From Spirosoma aureum (GTDB lineage Bacteria > Bacteroidota > Bacteroidia > Cytophagales > Spirosomataceae), in the NCBI RefSeq assembly GCF_011604685.1, contig NZ_CP050063.1, positions 4,300,501 through 4,364,500 of the forward strand: a stretch of 64,000 bases of DNA, in the 5' to 3' direction. Position numbers and translations under genes: made by a program. Below the pieces are notes generated by a model. That model ran no database searches. It saw only the letters and a program-made list of their open reading frames with translations, and was not told the origin of the DNA. Below are positions 54,009-63,608 of the stretch, piece after piece (within the stretch, counting starts at the first letter, position 1; every line of letters starts with the position of its first letter).

Positions 54009-55316
54009 TTAGGGATGTATGTTGGGCAGTGAGTTTAAATCGACCGCAGGGGGCAGACCCGTTGATAGACGGCTGAGGGATTTGTTCAATGGAACAGGAT
54101 TGGCGAAGAAACCTCCATTCTGCAGGAAGAATTGGCCGTTTTCGACCCCACCCGCGTAGTCCAGTCGCTGCCTGTTTTTGGCCGTTGCATCCCCCGTAAA
54201 CGTAGCCGATGCCAGTTCGATCCAGTTGCCAGTCGTACTCCTGATCCATTGATTCGTATAAAAAGCTTTGCGCCCGGTATACCCAACCTTATCGATGAAG
54301 TTTTCCAGAAAGGAGTAAAGGCCGGTTAGGTAGGTGGTTGTATTGGGCTTTTTCCAGGTCGCAATAAACTGCCAGTTCCCGACTTCCGGAGCGAAGAACC
54401 AGGATGAGAACAGGGTGTTTCCTGACCCATCCGGTACGCCATGAGTCAAAAACCTGTAGGTAGTTCCGGCTTTCCAGTTGTATTTCAGATAGCTCTGCCC
54501 GCCAGTTCCTTCACCGTCGAATCCATTGTCGGTGACGTTGGGCCCTTTCCGGACGAGTGTAGTCTTGCCTGCTGAAGGGTCCCAAATCGAAAAAAGGACG
54601 CGTCGTTCCGTTGCGCTATTTACCTGAATACCAAAGTAGCCACCCGAAAAACCATTGGCCATGTAATACGAGCCTATGTTGTCTTCGCCAGTTGGAACCG
54701 TTATTTCGTTATAAAACCACTCCACATCAGTAGCAGCCGGAGGGGCATATTTGAGATGAACGGAAGGCCCTCGTCGTGACCAATAATAATTTGCCGGATC
54801 ATTAGCGAAAACGATCGTGGAATTGGCCGCAGGTCCGGTGATGATCAGGTCAGAAATCTCACCAAATGAATCGCCGGATTTATGGGCGCCCTGCAAATCG
54901 ACTTTGACGTATCCGGCAGCAGGAATCGCGATCGATCCGACGGGTATCGTTTGGAAGTCAGACGCTGTCAGACTGACCGAGAATGGTTTGCCATTGACCG
55001 AAACCCTGATCGTGCTCGTTCCCGATGGCGCTTTCGCCCGTAGGGAAACGGCAATTTTTTCAGCTTTATCCAGTCGGAAATAAACGCTGGCCTTACTTTC
55101 CGAATTACGCCAATTGGTCAGACCCTGAGCTGTTATTACCTCAGATCCACCCGAAACAGTATGTGTAATGAATCCATTTCCGGCAAGTGGAATGGATAGT
55201 GTCGTGTCGGACAGATTTGGCAAAGCCGACGATTTTGCCGCTGTATCCGGTTCGTTGGATGCGCAGGCTACCGACACCGCGAAAGCATATAGAAACGTGA
55301 CGATACCTGTTTGCAT
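54009..55316 (-). CDS. DUF3472-domain lipoprotein
   Basis: 435 residues from the ATG at 55316, giving a lipobox with Cys18 ('AVSVAC'). Residues about 35-155 form a carbohydrate-module-like DUF5077 region ('TLSIPLAGNGFITHTVSGGS', 'VDLQGAHKSGDSFGEISDL'). The DUF3472 domain follows, with 'VEWFYNEITVPTGEDNIGSY', 'YMANGFSGGYFGIQVNS' and 'RVLFSIWDP'. The C-terminal part ends 'NGGFFANPVPLNKSLS'. These two domains usually occur together in surface lipoproteins of glycan loci and are thought to bind or cut carbohydrate, but no activity is established that I can cite. It lies just after susD, separated by a hairpin. Confidence 0.85.
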   Translation of the reverse strand: MQTGIVTFLYAFAVSVACASNEPDTAAKSSALPNLSDTTLSIPLAGNGFITHTVSGGSEVITAQGLTNWRNSESKASVYFRLDKAEKIAVSLRAKAPSGTSTIRVSVNGKPFSVSLTASDFQTIPVGSIAIPAAGYVKVDLQGAHKSGDSFGEISDLIITGPAANSTIVFANDPANYYWSRRGPSVHLKYAPPAATDVEWFYNEITVPTGEDNIGSYYMANGFSGGYFGIQVNSATERRVLFSIWDPSAGKTTLVRKGPNVTDNGFDGEGTGGQSYLKYNWKAGTTYRFLTHGVPDGSGNTLFSSWFFAPEVGNWQFIATWKKPNTTTYLTGLYSFLENFIDKVGYTGRKAFYTNQWIRSTTGNWIELASATFTGDATAKNRQRLDYAGGVENGQFFLQNGGFFANPVPLNKSLSRLSTGLPPAVDLNSLPNIHP

Positions 55317-55343
55317 GGATGGTCCAGATTTAGATAAGGTAAA

Positions 55344-55376
55344 TTGCCGCAACCAGCATATGGCTGGTTGCGGCAA
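55344..55376 (-). terminator. Hairpin between susD and the DUF3472 gene
   Basis: A 14-bp perfect stem, TTGCCGCAACCAGC with GCTGGTTGCGGCAA, with a 5-nt loop; on the minus strand it is followed by TTTACC. It may attenuate transcription so that susC-susD are made in excess over the genes downstream. Confidence 0.75.
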
Positions 55377-55378
55377 AC

Positions 55379-56830
55379 TTATAATGGATTTTGCTTCAGA
55401 TTGCGGTTCAGGGTAATCTCTGCTTCCGGAATCAGATGGACAAGTTGTTTGTCGTCGGGAGCAACGGTTTGCTGGCCGGTCTGGGTATTGTGGTAGCCGG
55501 GGTAGTTTCGAGTCAGACTCAGGTTGTTGCGGTACAAATCGTAGGGGCGGTGGCCTTCAAACGCCAGTTCCAGCCGTCGCTCCTGCAACACCACGTCCAG
55601 TACGGTCGGAAGTCCTTTCAGATCCGTAGCCGAGTAGAGGTCGGTTCCACTCAATCCGGCCCGTTTGCGAATAAGGTTTACGTCTTCGATGGCTTTTGCC
55701 AGTTCACCCGTTTTGGCATAGGCTTCGGCACGATTCAGGTACATTTCCGACAGGCGAAGCAGGACAGGCGAACTCAGCGTAGGAATGCCACCCTGATTCG
55801 AAAATTTGGTAATGTACACTTTATCGATTCCGTTCCGTTTTTCCTGCTGTCCCTGTGCCGTCAGCTTACGAACCAGAAAAACCCGGCGTTGATCATTCGG
55901 ATACTTATTGACCAGATCCTGGTAGGCCTGAGACGCATATACTTCACCCCAGCCTACACCACCCGGCGACGTATAATACATGGAGCCAATCGCGCTAAAG
56001 CCCCGGTCATCTTTCAGGGTATGCTTGATCGCCAGGATAATTTCCCGGTTCTGCTCATTCTCAACTGAATAGAAATCCGGTACCTGCGTTGGGGTTGATA
56101 GCGTAAACCGACCATCAGCAATCACCAAGTTTGCGTAGCTGATAGCATTTGCATGATCATTCATGTACAGCGATACCCGCGACAGTAAAGCGTAGGCCGC
56201 AGCTGCACTGGCGTAACTGTTCGTTCGCACACTCGTCATAAGTTTGGCCGCTTTGGTCAGATCATTGATGACAAAGGTGTACACATCTTTCACCGTTGCC
56301 CGACTGGCATCGTCGTCGGCTTTGGTATCGGTTTTGATAATAATGCCAGGATTTGTTTCCGGGCTCTGGTTATAAGGGCGACCAAACAGCCGAACCAGAT
56401 CGAAATGGACCATAGCCCGCAGGAACAGGTTCTCGCCTAAAAGCTGATCAAGCTCTTTCGACGTGCCTTCTTTAATGGCACCAATTACTTTGTTGCAACC
56501 CACAATAACCTGATATCCTTTCCTGTAAATCTGGAGTGAATTGCCCTGATCTGACGTATGGCGGTATGTATAGGTCAAAAAGAGTGGGTCGGTCGTGGTG
56601 CCGCTTAGTGTCAGGTTGTCGCCCGGATACTCGTTCATAATGAACAGGTTACGAGTGTAGTCGGAATCTTTCAGAAAGGTGTAATTGCCGTCTGTAGCGG
56701 CCCGTAGCCCCTGAGCGTTTTGCAGAATAACTTCTTCGGAAAGACCGTTGTAGGCTGTTTTGTCGATACTACAGGCGGAGGCCAACAGCACACTTCCCAG
56801 CAGTATAAAACGTGAAAAAATAGGTGTCAT
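55379..56830 (-). CDS. SusD/RagB-family outer-membrane lipoprotein
   Basis: 483 residues from the ATG at 56830, which places the lipobox Cys20 ('LLASAC'). The SusD fold is clear: 'GLSEEVILQNAQGLRAATDG', 'LGENLFLRAMVHFDLVRLFG', 'YALLSRVSLYMNDHANAISY', and the C-terminal 'LLRLSEMYLNRAEAYAKTGE' and 'LDVVLQERRLELAFEGHRPY'. It captures the glycan and closes over the SusC barrel. It starts 13 bp after susC and is co-transcribed with it. Confidence 0.95.
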   Translation of the reverse strand: MTPIFSRFILLGSVLLASACSIDKTAYNGLSEEVILQNAQGLRAATDGNYTFLKDSDYTRNLFIMNEYPGDNLTLSGTTTDPLFLTYTYRHTSDQGNSLQIYRKGYQVIVGCNKVIGAIKEGTSKELDQLLGENLFLRAMVHFDLVRLFGRPYNQSPETNPGIIIKTDTKADDDASRATVKDVYTFVINDLTKAAKLMTSVRTNSYASAAAAYALLSRVSLYMNDHANAISYANLVIADGRFTLSTPTQVPDFYSVENEQNREIILAIKHTLKDDRGFSAIGSMYYTSPGGVGWGEVYASQAYQDLVNKYPNDQRRVFLVRKLTAQGQQEKRNGIDKVYITKFSNQGGIPTLSSPVLLRLSEMYLNRAEAYAKTGELAKAIEDVNLIRKRAGLSGTDLYSATDLKGLPTVLDVVLQERRLELAFEGHRPYDLYRNNLSLTRNYPGYHNTQTGQQTVAPDDKQLVHLIPEAEITLNRNLKQNPL

Positions 56831-56843
56831 ATTCAGAGAAAGA

Positions 56844-59777
56844 TTAGAAGCTGAGTTGAACGCCAAAAACAAACTTTTTGCTGAAGGGGTATTTCGTACC
56901 GACTTCGCCCGTTTCTGTTACGTCGGGGTCAATGCCCGAAAAATTCGTGATCGTGAACAGGTTATCGCCCGATGCCGTCAGTCTGACGCCGGTAAGACTG
57001 GCCTTTTTCACCAAAGCCGTCGGTAGCTCATAGCTCAGGCTGACGTTGCGTAAGCGGAGATAATTGCCATTTTCGAGAAAACGCGACGAAGGACGCTGGG
57101 CATTGTTGTTGCCGCCAATCATGTACTTCGGGTGTGTGGCAATATCGCCTTGTTTTTCCCAGCGGCTCCAGCCTTTCTGCAAAGCCATCAGGTTATAGCG
57201 GTCATACGCGCCGTCATTATCGAACAGGTTGCGGTCGCCGTTATACAGTGTCGCTCCCGTCGAGTAAGTGAAGAACGCATTCAGCTCAAGACCTTTCCAG
57301 CTCAGGACCTGACGGATACCGCCGAACAGTTTCGGATTGGCATTGCTGCCGATAAACTGAATTGTCGCTTCGTTGTAATTACCCGTTGTCGTCGATGTGC
57401 CGTCAGCATTCACCTTTTCCCAAAGTGGCGAGCCAGTCTGCGGATCGACGCCCGCCCACCGACGCATGTACCAACTGTTCAGTGGCTGGTCGATGGCGAA
57501 AGGGCGCATGTTGTTCGCAACAAAAGTACGATCGCCATAGAGGGCGGTAACCCGGTTGCGGTTCATGCCAGCGTTGAGTTCGGCCCGCCATTTCAGGGCT
57601 GTGTTCTGAAGGATATCGGCGGATAAAACGACCTCAAGGCCCCGGTTCAATACGGCTCCAACGTTCTCTGTAATGGACGCATAGCCGCTTGTAGCCTGTA
57701 AAGGACGATTGAAGAGCAGGTTGTCTGTCAGGCGGTTATACAGATCGACTGAGACGGACAGACGATTCCATAACGTAGCGTCAATTCCTAAATTCGTGTT
57801 GTTCGATACTTCCCAGGATAGATTCGGATTTTCGATGCGGGTTGGATAGGCAGATGGAACTCCGGCATACTGACCCGTGAGGTTATATAAGCCCTGTGAC
57901 GCATAATCACTGATGCCGTCGGCGTTACCGGTGGTGCCGTAGCTCAGCCGGAATTTCAGGTTATTCAATGTAGGATTGCTCCGCAGAAATGCTTCGTTGG
58001 AAGCCACCCAGGTCAGACCAACGGCGTAAAAGTTGCCGTATTTGTGGTTGCTCCCGAATTTCGAGGAGCCATCGCGACGGAACGAAGTCGTTACGAGGTA
58101 TTTCTCGTTATAGCCGTAATTTGCCTGAAACAGATAGGACGAAAAGGCATTATCTGTTTTGGTGCCGTTGATGCTCTCGGCCTGCGAGGTTGCGTCCAGA
58201 ATATTGAGTCCCGAAAAAATTCCCTTGCCAGTAGCACCCAGCGACTGATAGTAGTATGTCTGGTACTCATAGCCAGCCAAACCGTCGAGGCTATGACCAC
58301 CTCCGAAACTGTGCCGGAAACGAAGCAGATTGGACGTGAGCAGGGTGTTGCTGCGGTCGGTGTAATTGGTCAGCCGCCCGAACACATCGGCAGCACTGTT
58401 ACCCCGCAAATCCTGACTGGTTTCTGTGGCATAAATAGAAGTCTGCGCCCGGTTGGTCGTAGTCAGTGTGAGCCAGGGAAGCAGGTCGTATTCCGCTTTC
58501 AGGAGCAGATCGCCCGAAAGTGTGTTCTCTTTGAAGGTGCCGTATTGCTGATTGTAGATGAAGTTGGCGTTATCACGACCATACCATGTTTTAGCCCCCG
58601 TTACCGGATTATAAGGCTGGCCATTCAGGTAAGGGTCGTCGTAGGGCAGGTACGTGTAAGCACCATAGAGCGAGCCACCGCTGTTATCGTATCCACGCGT
58701 GTAGGTTCCGGCGGTGTTCAGGCTAACGCGAAACTTTTCACTCACGTTATGGCTGAAATTGAGTCGTAATCCAAAACGATCCAGTCCGGTTTCTTTCAAA
58801 ATACCGTCTTCCTGATAATAGTTGCCGCTCAGGAAAAAACGGGATTTGTCGCTGCCTCCCGCTGCACTTAGCTCGGCCAGTGTGTTGCTGGCGGGTCTGA
58901 AGGCTTTATCGAACCAGTTGGTATTAGCGTTCTTTTCCGGTGCAGGCAGGTAATCATTGATATTGGCTGTTGGCCTGTCGCGCTGAAATACCTGTTTCTG
59001 GAGAGAATACAACTGTTGACCGTCGAGCAATCGAAAGTTGCCCAGACTCAGATACCCGACCCCTTTGTTTAATCGAGCCGTAACCTGCGTTTTACCAGAA
59101 GTCCCCCGGCGTGTCGTAACAACGATAACTCCGTTTGACGCCCGTGCTCCGTAAAGCGCGGTTGCCGATGCATCTTTCAGCACCGTTATCGATTCAATAT
59201 CGCTGGGGTTTGGAATGCCTCCGATAACGCCATCCACTACATAAAGCGGATTGGAACTGGCCGTGAGTGTGCCCACACCCCGAATCAGGATTTTGGGCGG
59301 AGTCCGTGGATCGCCGGAGCTATTGCCAACGAATACACCGGCTGCTTTCCCCTGTAACAACTGACCGACGTTGTTGGCCGTCACGTCTTTCAACTCCTTT
59401 GCGGATACGGCCTGAGCTGCACCCGTCAGTGTTTTCTGTCGGGTGGAGGTGTAGCCCAGCACGACGACTTCATCGAGCATGGTGTCGGCTTTTTTGAGCG
59501 AAATCTCGGTATTGGTGCGATTGCCAACGGTCAGGGTTGTTCCCTGAAAACCAATCGAACTGATTTCCAGTACATCGGTTGCTGTAGCGCGAACTGAGAA
59601 TGTACCCTGGGCATTGGTGGTTGTGCCCTGGGTTGTGCCACGAACCACGATGGTCGCACCCGGTAATGGCTGACCGGTATCGTCGCGAACCAGGCCAGTA
59701 AACGTCACTTGCTGCGCAAATCCGCTGATGCTTAGGCATAGCGTCAGTAGCAACGCTTTAACGAAAAGATTGCTCAT
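56844..59777 (-). CDS. SusC/RagA-family TonB-linked outer-membrane protein
   Basis: 977 residues. Signal peptide 1-21 ('LLTLCLSISGFAQ'). A carboxypeptidase-regulatory-like domain follows ('VTFTGLVRDDTGQPLPGATI'), then the TonB-interacting stretch 'LDEVVVLGYTSTRQKTLTGA', the plug ('NNVGQLLQGKAAGVFVGNSS', 'ILIRGVGT', 'YVVDGVIGG', 'TVLKDASATALYGARASNGV') and a 22-strand barrel ending in 'KFVFGVQLSF'. It imports the oligosaccharide handled by the locus. It heads a minus-strand run with susD and is preceded by the GH109-type gene. Confidence 0.95.
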   Translation of the reverse strand: MSNLFVKALLLTLCLSISGFAQQVTFTGLVRDDTGQPLPGATIVVRGTTQGTTTNAQGTFSVRATATDVLEISSIGFQGTTLTVGNRTNTEISLKKADTMLDEVVVLGYTSTRQKTLTGAAQAVSAKELKDVTANNVGQLLQGKAAGVFVGNSSGDPRTPPKILIRGVGTLTASSNPLYVVDGVIGGIPNPSDIESITVLKDASATALYGARASNGVIVVTTRRGTSGKTQVTARLNKGVGYLSLGNFRLLDGQQLYSLQKQVFQRDRPTANINDYLPAPEKNANTNWFDKAFRPASNTLAELSAAGGSDKSRFFLSGNYYQEDGILKETGLDRFGLRLNFSHNVSEKFRVSLNTAGTYTRGYDNSGGSLYGAYTYLPYDDPYLNGQPYNPVTGAKTWYGRDNANFIYNQQYGTFKENTLSGDLLLKAEYDLLPWLTLTTTNRAQTSIYATETSQDLRGNSAADVFGRLTNYTDRSNTLLTSNLLRFRHSFGGGHSLDGLAGYEYQTYYYQSLGATGKGIFSGLNILDATSQAESINGTKTDNAFSSYLFQANYGYNEKYLVTTSFRRDGSSKFGSNHKYGNFYAVGLTWVASNEAFLRSNPTLNNLKFRLSYGTTGNADGISDYASQGLYNLTGQYAGVPSAYPTRIENPNLSWEVSNNTNLGIDATLWNRLSVSVDLYNRLTDNLLFNRPLQATSGYASITENVGAVLNRGLEVVLSADILQNTALKWRAELNAGMNRNRVTALYGDRTFVANNMRPFAIDQPLNSWYMRRWAGVDPQTGSPLWEKVNADGTSTTTGNYNEATIQFIGSNANPKLFGGIRQVLSWKGLELNAFFTYSTGATLYNGDRNLFDNDGAYDRYNLMALQKGWSRWEKQGDIATHPKYMIGGNNNAQRPSSRFLENGNYLRLRNVSLSYELPTALVKKASLTGVRLTASGDNLFTITNFSGIDPDVTETGEVGTKYPFSKKFVFGVQLSF

Positions 59778-59930
59778 GGTAGAATGTTTAAAGAAATGAG
59801 ATAGGTAAGAGGACGAGGGGTTAATGTGGTAGTGTTCACGGTCTTATGCCGCGAGAGATAGATGATGTCGGGCTCTGGGGCGCCATTGCTCAGTCAAACC
59901 CGACACGAATCCGATTAGCTTAATGCCGAC

Positions 59931-61304
59931 TTAATAGATCTCATTCAGGCCGAAAATAGGCTTGTTGGTTTTCCACTTACCCCGGGTGAAATCTGGGATT
60001 TCCATGGGTTTGCTGCCTCCCGCAATACTTTGTTCGGACAGGGGGCTGATGGCACTCCAGGCCGCAGCGTCATAGACATCGATGGGCGGAGCAACCTGAT
60101 TTTTAATGGATTCGATAAATCCACGCAACACAAAGAAATCGATGCCGCCATGCCCGGAATTCTGAGCCGTTTGGGCGTGCTGTTTCCACAGAGGATGGTC
60201 GTATTTTTCCTGATAAGTGTTGAATGACTCCCACTGGTGCGGTTTAGGACTAACTCCTTCGAGATAAATCGTATCGCCATCGTCCATCCAGATCCCCTGC
60301 GTGCCCTGGGCCCGGAAACCCAGCGAATAGGGGCGGGGAGAGTTCGTATCGTGAATGATGACAATATTCTCTCCATTGGCACACTCGACCACCGTCGTAA
60401 CTACATCGCCCAGCTTGAAATTCACCTTTGTGTTCGGATGATCCGGTCCCCCTTTATCGACCACGTATTTGTGTAGCCCCCTTGATTTTGTGGCCGTTGA
60501 GGTCAGGTGTGTAAACCGATTTCCCCGGTTAATATTGAGCCAGTGAGCCACTGGTCCGAGACCGTGAGTAGGATAGAGGTCGCCATTCCGATCAACGGAA
60601 TGCTGGGTGCGCCAGTGAGCTTCCGAGAACCCTTTTGCGCCGAATTCAGCACCAACGCCCCCGATCGACTGACCATCGTTGAATTTAATATTTCGCAGAT
60701 CATGTTCATAACCACAGTGGGCGTAGGTCATTTCGCCGAACATACCCTGACGAACCATGTTCAGAATGGCCATTACGTCGCGTCGGTAGCACACGTTTTC
60801 GAGCAGCATACAGTGAGAGCCGGTCTTTTCATAGGCATTAACCAGATCCCAGGATTCTTTCAAGGTAACCGTAGCCGATACTTCCAGACCGGCGTATTTG
60901 CCCGCTTTCATGGTTGCAACAGCCATTGGCGTATGCCATTCCCAGGGTGTAGCAATCACCACTCCATCGATGTCGTCGCGTTTGAGCATCTGCAGGAACG
61001 CGTCGTCGCCGGTTGTGTAGGCGGGTGGTGTTTTACGACCCGCTTTTTCGATCATGGCATTGGCTTTCGCAATAGACTTCGGGTCAGTGTCGCAAATAGC
61101 CGTAATCTCCACATCGTCGCGGAATAAAGCCTGCTGGATATGGCTTCGCCCGCGAGCACCAACACCGATGAACCCCAGTCGTACTTTTGATAAAGCAGGT
61201 GGCTGATTATTGGCCGATGCTGATGTAAATAATGATGGAATAAGGGGAACGGCAGCGCTACTCAGGGCAGCAGTCCGCAGAAAAGAACGACGCGTAGTTG
61301 TCAT
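59931..61304 (-). CDS. GH109-type glycosidase of the Gfo/Idh/MocA fold
   Basis: 457 residues from the ATG at 61304; a TTG three codons upstream is not needed. A twin-arginine signal ('RRSFLR', 1-31) directs export. The Rossmann site is 'RLGFIGVGARGRSHIQQALF'. Unlike ordinary family members, 'EVSATVTLKESWDLVNAYEK', 'CMLLENVCYRRDVMAILNMV', 'GMFGEMTYAHCGYEHDLRNI' and 'YPTHGLGPVAHWLNINRGNR' match the GH109 alpha-N-acetylgalactosaminidase group, which uses bound NAD in a transient oxidation to cleave the glycosidic bond. Related GH109 enzymes also act on other sugars. It is the gene nearest the LacI regulator and probably the first of the locus. A simple sugar dehydrogenase is the main alternative. 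Confidence 0.82.
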   Translation of the reverse strand: MTTTRRSFLRTAALSSAAVPLIPSLFTSASANNQPPALSKVRLGFIGVGARGRSHIQQALFRDDVEITAICDTDPKSIAKANAMIEKAGRKTPPAYTTGDDAFLQMLKRDDIDGVVIATPWEWHTPMAVATMKAGKYAGLEVSATVTLKESWDLVNAYEKTGSHCMLLENVCYRRDVMAILNMVRQGMFGEMTYAHCGYEHDLRNIKFNDGQSIGGVGAEFGAKGFSEAHWRTQHSVDRNGDLYPTHGLGPVAHWLNINRGNRFTHLTSTATKSRGLHKYVVDKGGPDHPNTKVNFKLGDVVTTVVECANGENIVIIHDTNSPRPYSLGFRAQGTQGIWMDDGDTIYLEGVSPKPHQWESFNTYQEKYDHPLWKQHAQTAQNSGHGGIDFFVLRGFIESIKNQVAPPIDVYDAAAWSAISPLSEQSIAGGSKPMEIPDFTRGKWKTNKPIFGLNEIY

Positions 61305-61450
61305 TGTTGACAAAGGTTTAATGAAAAGGACAAGAGGCCATTTAGGGCTTTCTGTAGTGCCGAACGGTTTAGGAAAATTAGTCCTTCAAAACGCCATAGT
61401 AAACAGGGATCGTCTCCATGATGGCGACAAGAATGGGCTGGACCAGTGCG

Positions 61451-61482
61451 CAAACGATTGCCCTACCTTGTGCAAACGTTTG
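61451..61482. promoter_or_regulatory. Two LacI-type operator candidates
   Basis: CAAACGATTG (61451-61460) and the perfect palindrome CAAACGTTTG (61473-61482) share a core and lie 22 bp apart, two turns of the helix, in the gap between the divergent GH109-type and LacI genes. A dimer on each site could repress both directions. Confidence 0.65.
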
Positions 61483-61551
61483 TCAAAAACAGAAGAAATT
61501 TCCGATTCCACTGGATAAATAGCTATTTTGTAGAAGCGATTAATCCAACTG

Positions 61552-62568
61552 ATGAAAGAAACAATTACAATCAAGGAAATTGCCCGTCGGTTACGTATCT
61601 CACCGTCTACTGTTTCGCGGGCTTTGCAGGATAATCCGCGTATTAGCCAGCCAACCCGCGAGGCTGTTCGTGCTTTGGCTGGCGAGTTGAAGTATTTTCC
61701 GAGTACGACGGCCCGTAACCTGCGAAGTGGAAAGACGGGTGTATTTGCGATGGTGCTGCCCGAAATCAGGGAGAATTTTTTCTCGGAAGTAGTCAATGGT
61801 GTTGAAGAACTGGCGTTTAGCCACCAGTATACCGTTGCACTCTATCAATCGCACGATCTGTTCGAGCGGGAAAAACAGATTCTGGCGGTGCTGGCGTCGA
61901 ACCGGGTCGATGGAATCATGCTGTCGGTCGCGAAAGAGTCACAGCAATTTCAGCACGTTCAGGATCTGATCGACCGGGGTATTCCCGTGGTTTTATTCGA
62001 CCGGATTCCACCAAAAATTGAGGCTCATCAGGTAGGCTGTGATATTGAGAAAGGGGCTTATGACGCCACTAAATGGTTAGCGAATCGTGGGTTTCGCCGG
62101 ATTGCGCTACTGAATGGGCCTCACCCCCTGGTGGCCAGTGAAGACCGGTATCGAGGCTACATCAAGGCGTTGGTTGAAGAGCAGTTGCCAGTCGAAAATG
62201 CGCTGATCAAACGGGTCGATCTGACCACGGAAGATATTACGGAAAAAATGACCCAATTGCTGCTGTCGGCGAATCGGCCCGATGCGGTGCTGGCCTTTAA
62301 CGATTATGTAGCCCTGGATGCGATGCAGATTTGCCGTAGGCAGGGGCTGCGCATCAATGAAGATATTTCGTTCGTCAGTTTTGCCAACCTACCTCTCAAT
62401 ACCTATCTGGAGCATCCGCCATTGGCCTCCGTTGAGCAGCACCCCTATCAGATCGGATTGAAAGCGGCTGAAATTCTGCTGTCCATCACTGATCCTAAAA
62501 CAGACGATCCTGACAATGGCTTTCAGCGGGTTATGCTGGAACCGGAGTTGATCATTCGAAAGGGGTAG
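61552..62568 (+). CDS. LacI-family transcriptional regulator
   Basis: 338 residues. The DNA-binding domain is 'ITIKEIARRLRISPSTVSRA' with hinge helix 'STTARNLRSGKTG'. The periplasmic-binding-protein-like ligand domain begins 'VFAMVLPEIRENFFSEVVNG' and continues through 'LFDRIPPKIEAHQVGCDIEK', 'GFRRIALLNGP' and 'AVLAFNDYVALDAMQICRRQ'. It should sense a mono- or oligosaccharide made by the adjacent locus and release the CAAACG operators. It is divergent from the GH109-type gene by about 250 bp. Regulation of PULs by LacI rather than by hybrid two-component or sigma/anti-sigma systems is less common in Bacteroidota. Confidence 0.92.
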   Translation: MKETITIKEIARRLRISPSTVSRALQDNPRISQPTREAVRALAGELKYFPSTTARNLRSGKTGVFAMVLPEIRENFFSEVVNGVEELAFSHQYTVALYQSHDLFEREKQILAVLASNRVDGIMLSVAKESQQFQHVQDLIDRGIPVVLFDRIPPKIEAHQVGCDIEKGAYDATKWLANRGFRRIALLNGPHPLVASEDRYRGYIKALVEEQLPVENALIKRVDLTTEDITEKMTQLLLSANRPDAVLAFNDYVALDAMQICRRQGLRINEDISFVSFANLPLNTYLEHPPLASVEQHPYQIGLKAAEILLSITDPKTDDPDNGFQRVMLEPELIIRKG

Positions 62569-62749
62569 TTGTGCCGTGGTTTCAATTTCCCTTGTAAATC
62601 GTCAAGACAGCCTTCAAAACCCTCAAACCAACTCAATTGGCTGACCGACGAAATTATGTTAGCTGTTTCGTCTGGAAACTTGCCCGAATCCTGTATTATT
62701 ATATATAAATTATTTTTTTTTGGATACTTAATTGCAATTTGTGACTTAG

Positions 62750-63595
62750 CATGAGCTAAGCCACTCTAAGAAAAAGGGAAGTTTACGTGTAAGTGATGAT
62801 GTAGATTGTAGAGAAGTTCAGATAGATTGGTGGTCTGTATCTTGCTCATTTGATGCTTGCTACTGGAGTTTTATGTATACTGAAAATAGGAATGTTTGTA
62901 GTTATTCAGGTGATGCAGGTCCAGGAGGGAGTTATTATGGTATATATATAGCAGATCAATCCATTCTACCAAGGTATAATTTACTGACGGCTATTAAAAG
63001 TACCAGTACCCTTACTCCAACTCAGGAACGTCAATTGGAAGAAGCACTCAATGATTTTGTTGGACCTTGTCTCAACACTGCTATTTACAAAATAATGGTA
63101 GCAAAAGGTCAAATGTTTAATTTTAGAATTGATCCAAGTGTCTCATATCCTGCTAATTATAATCCCTTTAACAATAATCTAACATTTCAATCGGCAGCCA
63201 ATATTGACCAGCCTGATTTCTTAAGAGAGGAGCTTTTTCACGGATATCAGAATTCCTTTTATGAAAATAAGACATCTCAATATGCTAATACTGGTAAATC
63301 TAATATTGAATTTGAGGCCAAACTCTACAAAGACCTACTCAGTGTTATAAGTGGGAGCGGTGGAAGCTTTACTGGAGTTACTTTCTCTAATAATTGGTAT
63401 GATAGTTATGTTCAATGGATTAAAGAGTTAACAGATAGTTTTACTAAATACCCATCCGTTATTAACATGGATAAATACAATTTTTTCTTGGAATAATTTA
63501 AACAACCTTACCCTGAATATAATACACCTAGTGTGCCTGGCATGAAACCTGATGCATTAATGAATGCTATTCTAGGGTCAATGTGTACACATTAA
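62750..63595 (+). pseudogene. Interrupted gene for a protein with an EExxH motif
   Basis: The frame is open from 62750 without a start codon; the first in-frame ATG is 62873. It reads 'SDDVDCREVQIDWWSVSC', 'YSGDAGPGGSYYGIYIADQS', then 'FLREELFHGYQNSFYEN' and 'NIEFEAKLYKD'. A TAA at 63494-63496 interrupts it, but the same frame continues with protein-like sequence ('FKQPYPEYNTPSVPGMKPDA') to a second TAA at 63593. The missing 5' end and the internal stop indicate decay. 'EELFH' with a later Glu in 'NIEFEAK' looks like a zincin site in which the first His of HExxH is Glu. Family not recognised; Cys pairs near the N-terminus suggest an exported protein. AT-rich, unlike the genes before it. Confidence 0.65.
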
Positions 63596-63608
63596 AACAA
63601 ACTAGTTT

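Noticed and set aside
55391..56068. A 225-codon plus-strand frame opposite susD
   Set aside because: It mirrors the SusD gene, which has clear family motifs and a lipobox on the other strand.
58044..58769. A 241-codon plus-strand frame opposite susC
   Set aside because: It is the complement of a well-supported SusC coding sequence; its length follows from the codon use of that gene.
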